Part shown: piece after piece, positions 23,403 to 29,807 of the stretch
Numbering within the stretch: position 1 is the first letter of the stretch
Layout: every line of letters starts with the position of its first letter
NCBI GenBank assembly: GCA_017609225.1
Contig: JAFCEK010000003.1
Coordinates: forward strand, 1 to 32,915
DNA from: Candidatus Aenigmatarchaeota archaeon
GTDB lineage: Archaea; Aenigmatarchaeota; Aenigmatarchaeia; QMZP01
Direction of reading: 5' to 3'
DNA length: 32,915 bases
The notes under the pieces: model-generated
Databases searched by the model: none
Told to the model about the DNA's origin: nothing
The model's input: the letters and a program-made list of their open reading frames with translations, nothing else
Translations under genes and position numbers: made by a program

Positions 23403-23668
23403 GGATATGGTTAAAAAACATTATCCACACGGATTCTGAGATTAAGATAAATTACCCCTTTTCCACATTTAGCTGATTTTTTATTGAGTTTAATATGCGA
23501 TTAGATGAAGTTGGGAAGGCAAGAGCGCAGTGTGGTGCGGAGTGAAACGGAGTAAGTTGTGAAGGGTCACCATTACTTTTTATCAGCTACTAACCCCATA
23601 CAGACACTTTTATATCCAATCTGTTTAATAGGCATTTATGAATGTGCTGAAAAAACCCATGTGATTGC
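23403..23668. other. Gene-poor stretch, mostly unexplained
   Basis: No convincing coding frame on either strand. It contains a purine-rich run at about 23505-23575 with the repetitive wording GCGGAGTGAAACGGAG. A loosely similar wording (AACGAAGCAACGAAG) occurs near 21425 at the other side of the A+T-rich genes. The right end holds the promoter and 32-base leader of the ribL-like gene, with an 8-codon upstream frame (23638-23664). Confidence 0.4.
23607..23616 (+). promoter_or_regulatory. TATA box of the ribL-like gene
   Basis: CTTTTATATC predicts a start of transcription near 23636, giving a leader of about 32 bases, longer than for most genes here. Confidence 0.5.
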
Positions 23669-24082
23669 ATGAAAAAGATTAAGGTTATGGTGTTTGGGAC
23701 ATTTGACCATTTCCATAAGGGGCATGAATATTTTTTGAGAGAGGCAAAGAGGCTGGGAGACAGCCTTGTGGTTGTTGTGGCAAGGGACAGCACAGTAAAA
23801 AAACTCAAGGGAAGGCAGCCTGACCAGAGCGGGGAAGAAAGAAAAAAGGCTGTTTCTGATTCTGGAATAGCTGACAGGGTTTTGCCTGGAAGCGAAAAAA
23901 ACATCTATGAGCAGATTGAAAAGGAAAGGCCGGATGTTATTTGCCTTGGTTATGACCAGAAATTTTTCACTGAAAATCTCAGGGAAGAACTGGACAAAAG
24001 AGGTATAAATCCCAGGATTGTAAGGCTGGGCTCCTACAGGCCGGATATATACAAATCCAGCATAATAAAAAACAGAAAATAA
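23669..24082 (+). CDS. ribL: Archaeal FAD synthetase-like nucleotidyltransferase (RibL type)
   Basis: The 137-aa protein is a single-domain cytidylyltransferase-fold enzyme. GTFDHFHKGHEYFL carries the H-x-G-H nucleotide-binding motif (residues ~10-20). ARDSTVKKLKGRQPDQSGEER matches the RibL/TagD helix and K-x-R loop, and SSIIKN near the C-terminus stands in the place of the (I/S)-S-T-S-x-I-(I/K) motif. RibL joins FMN and an NTP to make FAD; glycerol-3-phosphate cytidylyltransferases are close relatives. The stop codon TAA is formed with the left TA of a mobile element and would also be TAA without it. Confidence 0.85.
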   Translation: MKKIKVMVFGTFDHFHKGHEYFLREAKRLGDSLVVVVARDSTVKKLKGRQPDQSGEERKKAVSDSGIADRVLPGSEKNIYEQIEKERPDVICLGYDQKFFTENLREELDKRGINPRIVRLGSYRPDIYKSSIIKNRK

Positions 24083-24194
24083 TGTTGCCTCCGTATATCC
24101 GCGACTAAAGTCGGCGGTTTTCTTGGTGAGGCAACAGCTGTTGAACCAGAACCATACATCCACTGTTTGAAAACAATGGTTTTCTGGTTCAGCA
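24082..24194 (+). mobile_element. TA-flanked double-hairpin MITE, copy 2 (113 bases)
   Basis: It begins ATGTTGCCTCC with TA before it and ends TTCAGCA with TA after. Hairpin 1 is TGTTGCCTC/GAGGCAACA with an internal small stem (GACT/AGTC, CCG/CGG). Hairpin 2 is TGAACCAGAACCAT with ATGGTTTTCTGGTTCA. It begins at the stop codon of the ribL-like gene and could act as its terminator hairpin. From its end to ATG 24301 there are about 100 bases with only a weak inverted repeat (ATCTCAAA ... TTTGAGAGAT). Confidence 0.85.
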
Positions 24195-24300
24195 TAAAGA
24201 TCTCAAAGAGCCAAAAAACTACCTGCTTTAGCTGGCAGATGGATGCCCTGTTTGAGAGATTTGATTTTTAAAGAAAAAAAGTCCATACTTAAGTGGTTTT

Positions 24301-25194
24301 ATGGATAAAGAGGTTTTTGACAGGTACATGAAGGCAGGCAAAATAGCAGCCAGGGCAAGGCAGGAGGCTGAAAAGGCGCTGAAGCCAGGACTTAAGATAC
24401 TGGACCTGGCAAACCTGATTGAAGAGAGCATAAAGAAGCAGGGAGCTGAGATGGCGTTTCCTGTGAACATATCCATAAATGAGGTTGCTGCACATTACAC
24501 GCCTGTGTTTAATGATGCAACTGAAATAAGGGAGGGAGACCTTGTAAAGGTTGATATTGGAACAATGGTGGACGGATATATAGGTGATCTTGCCTTTACA
24601 TACTGCTCTGAAAAAAACAGGCTTGCAGATGCATCAAAAAGGATTCTTGAGGCAGGCATAAAAGCAATAAAGCCCGGAGTTAGGGTTGGGGAGATAGGCA
24701 CAATAATTGAGGAAAAGGCAAAGGAGCTTGGTGTGGGGCTGATTGTTAATTTAACAGGGCATACACTGGGCAAATTTATATTTCATGGCAGCCCCAGCAT
24801 TCCGAATGTGAAAAATGACTCAGGTTACAGCTTCAAGGAGGGAAGCGTGATTGCACTGGAGCCCTTTGTAGCTGAAACCAATGGGTTTGTCAAGGAATCC
24901 GGTGTTACGGAAATATACAGCTTTGTGCAGGAAAGGCCTGTAAGATTAACAGAGGCAAGAGCAATCATGCAGATGGCAAGAGAGCAGTATCACGGGCTTC
25001 CGTTTGCAAAGAGATGGCTTTACAGCAGGATATCCCCTGTAAAGGTTTCGCTTGCCCTGAGGCAGCTTGAAAGGGCAGGGGCTGTTGAGCCTTATCCTGT
25101 TCTCAGGGAGATGGAAGGCAAGAAGATAGCGCAGTCAGAGCATACCATAATAGTGAAGGAAAAGCATGTGGTTACCACTGAAATGGAGGACTGA
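24301..25194 (+). CDS. map: Methionine aminopeptidase, type II
   Basis: The 297-aa enzyme removes N-terminal Met from nascent proteins. The five metal ligands are visible: Asp85 (KVDIGT), Asp96 (YIGDLA), His154 (LTGHTL), Glu187 (ALEPF) and Glu280 (SEHTI). Substrate His65 lies in AAHYTP. The ~60-residue winged-helix insertion after ETNGFVKESG (EARAIMQMAREQ..RLAL-type helices ending VEPYPVL) makes it type II, as in archaea and eukaryotes. It is followed after 5 bases by a Nudix gene; the two and the methyltransferase gene form an operon. Confidence 0.97.
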   Translation: MDKEVFDRYMKAGKIAARARQEAEKALKPGLKILDLANLIEESIKKQGAEMAFPVNISINEVAAHYTPVFNDATEIREGDLVKVDIGTMVDGYIGDLAFTYCSEKNRLADASKRILEAGIKAIKPGVRVGEIGTIIEEKAKELGVGLIVNLTGHTLGKFIFHGSPSIPNVKNDSGYSFKEGSVIALEPFVAETNGFVKESGVTEIYSFVQERPVRLTEARAIMQMAREQYHGLPFAKRWLYSRISPVKVSLALRQLERAGAVEPYPVLREMEGKKIAQSEHTIIVKEKHVVTTEMED

Positions 25195-25199
25195 ATTTT

Positions 25200-25679
25200 A
25201 TGAAACCTGTTCCTGGCATAGTTTCCGCTGTTTTAAAGGGCAGCCAGGTTCTGCTTCTGAAAAGAAACAAAGAGCCGTTTGCAGGGCTATGGGCTCTGCC
25301 GGGAGGCAAGATAGAATTCGGGGAGCATATATGCGAGGCTGCTGTAAGGGAGATAAAGGAAGAAACCAATCTGGATACAGGGTTTGAAAACTTCAGGGGA
25401 GTGGTTTCAGAGCATGTGAGAGAGAACGGAAATGTAAGGCACCATTTCCTGCTTTTTGTATGCACACTGAGGTTCAGGGGAGGGGTTCCTGTTTCAGGAC
25501 CTGAAGGGGAGCTTGAATGGTTCAATCTCAATGAGCTGGATGGGATAAAAGAAGGGCTGGTTCCAAGCGATTATTTTATATTAAAGGAAATGGTTCTGAA
25601 AAAAGGAGAGAGCCATTACAAAAGCATAATAGAAAAAACAGGGGACAGATACAGACAAAAGGTTTTTGAGTGCCTATGA
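25200..25679 (+). CDS. Nudix hydrolase
   Basis: The 159-aa protein has the complete Nudix box GGKIEFGEHICEAAVREIKE followed by E-T-N-L, with all catalytic glutamates. The N-terminal VLLLKRNKEPFAGLWALPGG is typical of MutT/ADP-ribose-pyrophosphatase-like members. After the domain a ~30-residue basic helical tail follows (ESHYKSIIEKTGDRYRQK). Substrate not certain: oxidised nucleotides or ADP-ribose. It overlaps the next gene by ATGA, giving coupled translation. Confidence 0.93.
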   Translation: MKPVPGIVSAVLKGSQVLLLKRNKEPFAGLWALPGGKIEFGEHICEAAVREIKEETNLDTGFENFRGVVSEHVRENGNVRHHFLLFVCTLRFRGGVPVSGPEGELEWFNLNELDGIKEGLVPSDYFILKEMVLKKGESHYKSIIEKTGDRYRQKVFECL

Positions 25680-25978
25680 ACAGTTTTTCTGAAAGTGTCT
25701 GGAAACTGGCTGGCAAAATTCCCAAGGGGAAGGTAACCACATACAAAGAGATAGCAGGGGCTTTGAATTCCAGGGCATACAGGGCAGTGGGCCAAGCACT
25801 GAAAAGGAACCCCTATGCCCCTGAAATACCATGCCACAGGGTTGTATGCTCGGATGGAAGGCTGGGAGGATACATGGGCAGGCAGAAATCAGGGAAAAAG
25901 GCAGAACTGCTGAAAAAAGAGGGAATAGAAATCAGAAACGGAAAAATAGATTTGAAAAGGTTTCTGCACAGATTTTAG
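25676..25978 (+). CDS. ogt: Alkylated-DNA cysteine methyltransferase (MGMT/Ogt, short form)
   Basis: The 100-aa protein is only the C-terminal DNA-binding and active-site domain. IPKGKVTTYKEIA is the helix-turn-helix entry, Arg-Ala-Val-Gly-Gln-Ala follows, and the acceptor Cys53 is in IPCHRVV, with GGYMGR near the end. It removes alkyl groups from O6-alkylguanine to its own Cys; the Cys and His are present, so it is not an alkyltransferase-like (ATL) protein. ATG 25676 was chosen because it overlaps the Nudix stop (ATGA). A Nudix and MGMT pair suggests nucleotide and DNA damage control. Confidence 0.93.
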   Translation: MNSFSESVWKLAGKIPKGKVTTYKEIAGALNSRAYRAVGQALKRNPYAPEIPCHRVVCSDGRLGGYMGRQKSGKKAELLKKEGIEIRNGKIDLKRFLHRF

Positions 25979-25985
25979 TGTGTTC

Positions 25986-26141
25986 TCAGCTCCAGAAATT
26001 GATTTTTTCATCTTCTTCTGATTCTATTACAATCCCAAACCTGGAGTACAGCGTGGAGCAGTTTGGGCATATAAAGACCTCTGGTTTGTTATTCCATATC
26101 CTGCCATGGGTTCCGCACATTGGGCAGTTTGCCTTAAACAT
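25986..26141 (-). CDS. 51-aa zinc-ribbon protein
   Basis: This short gene encodes a single zinc ribbon: CPMCG (starting at residue 6) and CPNCS about 20 residues later, then an acidic tail (ESEEDEKINFWS). Four cysteines in two CxxC knuckles bind one zinc. It follows rpl32e on the same strand by 53 bases and ends 7 bases from the convergent methyltransferase gene. Such small zinc ribbons in archaea often accompany transcription or translation genes, but the function is unknown. Confidence 0.75.
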   Translation of the reverse strand: MFKANCPMCGTHGRIWNNKPEVFICPNCSTLYSRFGIVIESEEDEKINFWS

Positions 26142-26194
26142 AAAAACCAGCAAATTGTAAAATATCGGTTATTTTTATTTTTGTTTTAAGCCCC

Positions 26195-26572
26195 TTATAA
26201 AGACATCTGTTCCAGTGTTATTCCTAAATCCTTTGCCTTCTTTATTATCTCTTCTCTTTTCTTTTTTCCAACACCGGACCTTACAACAGCTGCCTCTGTT
26301 TTTGGCTTTAATTTCTCAAGTTCTCCCGGATTGGAAACCATCACGATTTTAAGGCCTTTCTTTGTAAGTCCTCTCACAGCCCTTGGGGAGCGGTAGCCCG
26401 GCCCGGGCTTTCTGCCTCTGGGTTTTTCCCCCTTTCTCAGCTTTGACTGCTTTCCTCTTGGCCTTCTCCATTTTCTCTTGAGCTTTTTGTGCTTGAAATA
26501 CTCCTGCCTCTTGAATTCAGGTTTTTTCTTTTTCCCTTTTCTTCTGATTTTAAGCATGGCTTTTTTATCCAT
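26195..26572 (-). CDS. rpl32e: 50S ribosomal protein L32e
   Basis: The 125-aa, very basic protein contains the L32e core FKRQEYFKHKKLKRKWRRPRG, SKLRKGEKPRGRKPGPGYRSP and AVRGL, and ends with LKIVMVSNPGELEKL. It is a large-subunit protein of archaea and eukaryotes only. The ATG directly follows the L6 stop (TAAATG) and its ribosome site GGTGAT is inside the L6 end, so the two are translated together. In most archaea both genes sit in the spc ribosomal operon; here they are next to RNA polymerase genes. Confidence 0.96.
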   Translation of the reverse strand: MDKKAMLKIRRKGKKKKPEFKRQEYFKHKKLKRKWRRPRGKQSKLRKGEKPRGRKPGPGYRSPRAVRGLTKKGLKIVMVSNPGELEKLKPKTEAAVVRSGVGKKKREEIIKKAKDLGITLEQMSL

Positions 26573-27115
26573 TTAATCACCTTCTCCTGCCGGCCTGCAT
26601 TTTTCAATCAGATGGCAGCCGTCCTGGAAAACCCTCCTGTCATATCCTGTTACCTTTGTTGCTATTTCAATGTTGGCTGCTGTCTGTCCAACAAGCCCCT
26701 TGTCAATTCCTGAAACAATGATTTCATCTTTTTTTACTTCAACCTTTACATCACCTGCTATTTTTGATGTTATGTTGCTTTTTCTGCCCATGAAGTTGCC
26801 AATCACAACCCTGTCACCTTCTACAGATACCTTTATTGGAAAATGAGAGTAAACAATCTTGAGTTTTGCCTCCCAGCCGGAGGTAACTCCTGTAATCATG
26901 TTCCTTATATGGGAGACCCATGTTCCCAGGAGCGCGTTCAGCTTTCTTCTGTCTGTGCCTGAGCTGAGTGCTATTTTTCCCTCCTTTATCTGCTTCTTTA
27001 TATCTGAATGCTTGAATTCCCTTGAAAGCTCTCCCTTTGGCCCTTTTACAACTAAGGTGTTGCCTTCAATCTTCACTTCCACTCCTTCCGGAATCACAAT
27101 GGTTTTTTCTGCCAT
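26573..27115 (-). CDS. rpl6: 50S ribosomal protein L6
   Basis: The 180-aa protein has two L6 repeats: IPEGVEVKIEGNTLVVKGPKG and the second strand set VEGDRVVIGNFMGRK with VKKDEIIVSG. GTWVSHIRNMITGVTSGWEAKLKIVYSHFP in the middle is the archaeal/eukaryotic L9-like signature. A+T-rich TATA-like sequence (27131-27149) lies about 25 bases upstream. The inserted MITE begins immediately beyond it, so this gene has its own promoter between the element and the ATG. Confidence 0.96.
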   Translation of the reverse strand: MAEKTIVIPEGVEVKIEGNTLVVKGPKGELSREFKHSDIKKQIKEGKIALSSGTDRRKLNALLGTWVSHIRNMITGVTSGWEAKLKIVYSHFPIKVSVEGDRVVIGNFMGRKSNITSKIAGDVKVEVKKDEIIVSGIDKGLVGQTAANIEIATKVTGYDRRVFQDGCHLIEKCRPAGEGD

Positions 27116-27149
27116 GTAACCTTTTTTCGGTTAAATATTTAAATAAATA

Positions 27150-27263
27150 ATGTTGCCTCCGTGTATCCGCCTACTAAAGTCGGCGGTTTTCTTGGCGAGG
27201 CAACAGCTGCTGAACCAGAACCATACATCCGCTGTTTGAAAACAATGGTTTTCTGGTTCAACA
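27150..27263 (+). mobile_element. TA-flanked double-hairpin MITE, copy 3 (114 bases)
   Basis: It is over 90 per cent alike by eye to the copy at 24082, with the same orientation on the + strand. Hairpin 1 is TGTTGCCTC/GAGGCAACA with inner CCGCC/GGCGG. Hairpin 2 is TGAACCAGAACCAT / ATGGTTTTCTGGTTCA. TA precedes (27148-27149) and follows (27264-27265). It lies 12 bases beyond the rpoA2 stop and directly upstream of the rpl6 promoter, so it separates the two genes and its hairpins could end or stabilise the rpoA2 mRNA. Confidence 0.88.
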
Positions 27264-27275
27264 TAATTAAGCTGC

Positions 27276-29807
27276 TTATTTTCCTGTTTTCTTCTTTGGC
27301 TGCTTCTTTTTTTGTGAGCCTGCTTTTTTTGGCTTTATGCCTGCCTCTGGTATCTTTCCTATAAGCTCAAATGCGCCTGTTCCTATGGGGGCAACCTGGT
27401 TCATCATTATGTTTTCAACTGTTCCCCTCAAGAAATCTGTTTCTCCCTTTATTGCGGCAATCGTGAAGTGTTTTTTTGTTTCCTCGAAGCTTGCTCTCAC
27501 AAGAACAGAGGCCTTCTGGCCTGCGATTCCATATCTTCCTATTGCCTTTATCCTGCCTGTTCTTGTCATGAGGTCTGCAAGAAGCATTATGTACCTTATG
27601 TCAACACCAAGCCCCTGCTCCTCCATTGTGTACTGGGTCTGCCTTATTATTGCATTCCTGGCTGCTTCTATTCCAAGCAGGTCCTGGATTTCAAATATGT
27701 TGTTGCTGTAGGTTCTTGTCTTGTCAACACCATTAATCTCAAATGCCTTTTTGAGGTTTGAGCCCAGTGTGTTTATAACCCATTCATTATCCTCCTTTGT
27801 AACAACAACCTGGGTTATTCCCTTTATTCCTTTTATATATGTTTCAAGAAGGTTGTATTTCAGCTTTCTGAGGTTTTTTATGTCTGATTTTTTCGGAATA
27901 ACAACAAGCTTGTCTTTTTCAAGCTTTACTGATGCTGTTCTCATCTTTATCATTTTTGGAATCCTGTTAACATCAATGTTCAGTGCCCTGATTTTTTCAA
28001 GGTCCAGCCTGCATTCAATAAGAAGCTCTGTCAGGTCCAGGATATCGGAAATTATTATGTCCCTAAGTTTGACCTCTTTTATGTTATTTGCTATCTCTCT
28101 TACCTTTTCCAGGTCCTGGTACTCCTTTTCCAGGTAAATCATCATTGTTGGTGTTCTTGGCTCTTTCCTGGCATCAAAAATCTCAAGCATTCTGGGCAAA
28201 CCCAGAGTTACCTGTATGCCGGCAGTTCCTGCAAAATGGTATGTACGCATTGTGTTATGGGTAACAACGCCTTCAAAAGTGGTGAATGTTTCTGTTCCAC
28301 CAACTGTAAGGTCATACACATATTTGGAGCTTGGCTTTACCTTTTCTATTTTTATTATCTCATCCCATACAACATCAGAATATGCCATCTGCTTCATTAA
28401 GGATATCTCATTTTTAATGTCCACCTTCATACCATTTGCCCTTGATTCAAAAATATTTATGTACCTTAGAAGTGTTTCCCTTCCTATTTTGCCTCTTCTC
28501 GTAAAATTATTTACATATCTTGTGGGATATTTGAGTTTTTTTGCAACATCCATAAGCAGGCTTCCGTATCCGGATATCATATCTGTAAAGTCCTGCCTGG
28601 GCATGGTTCCCATGCTGCACAGCATGTCAAGTTTTTCCTGTTTTTTCTTTACGGAAAATCCTATTTCCTTCCTGAATATTTCTGCATATTTGCAGGGTAT
28701 TATGATTGAGAACTGTTTTCCCTTCTGTTTTGTTGCGAAAATTCCGAATCTGGAGAGAAGAAGCATTACGCCGTTTATAAGCTCCTCGGAATTGGAGGAC
28801 GCTCTTATCATTTTCCTGCCCACTGAAACATTTCCATCCCCGTCAAAATAACCTCTTAATATCCCTGATACAAATTCCCTAGTTGCGCCATATGTGAACT
28901 GCGGTATTCTCTTGTTTTTTGAGCCTGTACCGCATGTTTTCTTGAGGAATTTTGACAGAAGAGATGAGTTTATTCTTATATCATGCCCTCTTGCAAATCC
29001 TCTTGTGTTGTCATATTCATTATATGTAAATCCGTAATGTTCAGCAAATGCTCTTATCTGGGAAAGGAATTCAGGATTTGTATTTGAAATGGACACGAAA
29101 TATCTTGTTGAATTACCCTCAGCTATGTATGCCCCCATAAACCAGCCCAGGAACCTGTCAAGCACCAGAACATCAGGCATTTTTTTCTTTGCATGACATG
29201 TATCTACAAATGATTCGAGTTTCAAAACCTGCGTACAATTATCCCTGATATGCCTGACTACGGGTATCCTCTCTCCTTCTACAAGCTCTGAACCTTTAAC
29301 AGGCACTATTTTGTTATTTTTTCTTACAACAAAGGAATGGGAGTCTGTTGCTGTTATTTTTCTGCCTGAAAGCAGGCTTATCCTTATAAGATGCTCAGGT
29401 GCCCTGTGTCTGCTGCATTCCAGCACCTGCCTCCATTTAATCTTTTCATTGCAGGCAAGGCTTGGAACAAATATCCTGTATGAAGATAAATCGCATACAT
29501 CCCATCCGTTTTCAGTGAATCCTGCCATTTTTATCATTCTGTCAACAAACTTTCCTATTTCTGGTGTTGCTGTAATCCCGTCCTTTTTGAGAATTATTTT
29601 TTCTTTGGAGTCAAGGCTCATCTGCGTGGCTGGCTCGGAAAGTGACTGGGCTGTAACAACCCCTACCGGTTCATAGGGATCGTATATGGATTCCCTGTAA
29701 AGCTTTTTCACTGTATCCACTATTTCTTTCTGTTTCTCAGGGCTGGTTTTGCTTTTGTCAAAATACTCCTTTAATTCATTCTGAATCTTGGGTGGCAGGC
29801 TGTTCAT
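27276..29807 (-). CDS. rpoA2: DNA-directed RNA polymerase subunit A'' containing an intein
   Basis: The 843-codon frame codes for a 388-residue A'' subunit interrupted by a 455-residue intein (residues 64-518). The N-extein ends EPVGVVTAQSLSEPATQM and the C-extein begins TMRTYHFAGTAGIQVTLGLP, which together restore the invariant trigger-loop region of the polymerase. The later MIYLEKEY.. and IRYIMLLADLMTRTGRIKAIGRYGI segments are typical A'' sequence, and the C-terminus is a Lys-rich tail. A'' completes the catalytic cleft formed by A' and B. ATG overlaps the rpoA1 stop by 4 bases (ATGA). The gene works only after protein splicing. Confidence 0.97.
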   Translation of the reverse strand: MNSLPPKIQNELKEYFDKSKTSPEKQKEIVDTVKKLYRESIYDPYEPVGVVTAQSLSEPATQMSLDSKEKIILKKDGITATPEIGKFVDRMIKMAGFTENGWDVCDLSSYRIFVPSLACNEKIKWRQVLECSRHRAPEHLIRISLLSGRKITATDSHSFVVRKNNKIVPVKGSELVEGERIPVVRHIRDNCTQVLKLESFVDTCHAKKKMPDVLVLDRFLGWFMGAYIAEGNSTRYFVSISNTNPEFLSQIRAFAEHYGFTYNEYDNTRGFARGHDIRINSSLLSKFLKKTCGTGSKNKRIPQFTYGATREFVSGILRGYFDGDGNVSVGRKMIRASSNSEELINGVMLLLSRFGIFATKQKGKQFSIIIPCKYAEIFRKEIGFSVKKKQEKLDMLCSMGTMPRQDFTDMISGYGSLLMDVAKKLKYPTRYVNNFTRRGKIGRETLLRYINIFESRANGMKVDIKNEISLMKQMAYSDVVWDEIIKIEKVKPSSKYVYDLTVGGTETFTTFEGVVTHNTMRTYHFAGTAGIQVTLGLPRMLEIFDARKEPRTPTMMIYLEKEYQDLEKVREIANNIKEVKLRDIIISDILDLTELLIECRLDLEKIRALNIDVNRIPKMIKMRTASVKLEKDKLVVIPKKSDIKNLRKLKYNLLETYIKGIKGITQVVVTKEDNEWVINTLGSNLKKAFEINGVDKTRTYSNNIFEIQDLLGIEAARNAIIRQTQYTMEEQGLGVDIRYIMLLADLMTRTGRIKAIGRYGIAGQKASVLVRASFEETKKHFTIAAIKGETDFLRGTVENIMMNQVAPIGTGAFELIGKIPEAGIKPKKAGSQKKKQPKKKTGK
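28254..29618 (-). other. LAGLIDADG intein in RpoA''
   Basis: Splicing and homing motifs in order: Ser1 at the N-terminal junction (SLDSKEK), block B ITATDSHSF with the T-x-x-H, LAGLIDADG helix 1 FLGWFMGAYIAEGN, helix 2 ILRGYFDGDGN, and block F/G YVYDLTV..GVVTHN ending in the splice His-Asn, followed by extein Thr+1. All residues needed for splicing are present, with Ser instead of the more common Cys as first nucleophile and Thr as second. Both endonuclease helices keep an acidic residue (E and D), so homing activity is likely. The insertion point is the universally conserved TQM/T-x-R-T-x-H-x-A-G stretch of A''. Confidence 0.93.

Noticed and set aside
25720..25745. Match to the repeat core (AAAATTCCCAAGGGG) in the methyltransferase gene
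   Set aside because: It encodes the conserved KIPKGKV motif of the enzyme and lacks the flanking stems; chance similarity.
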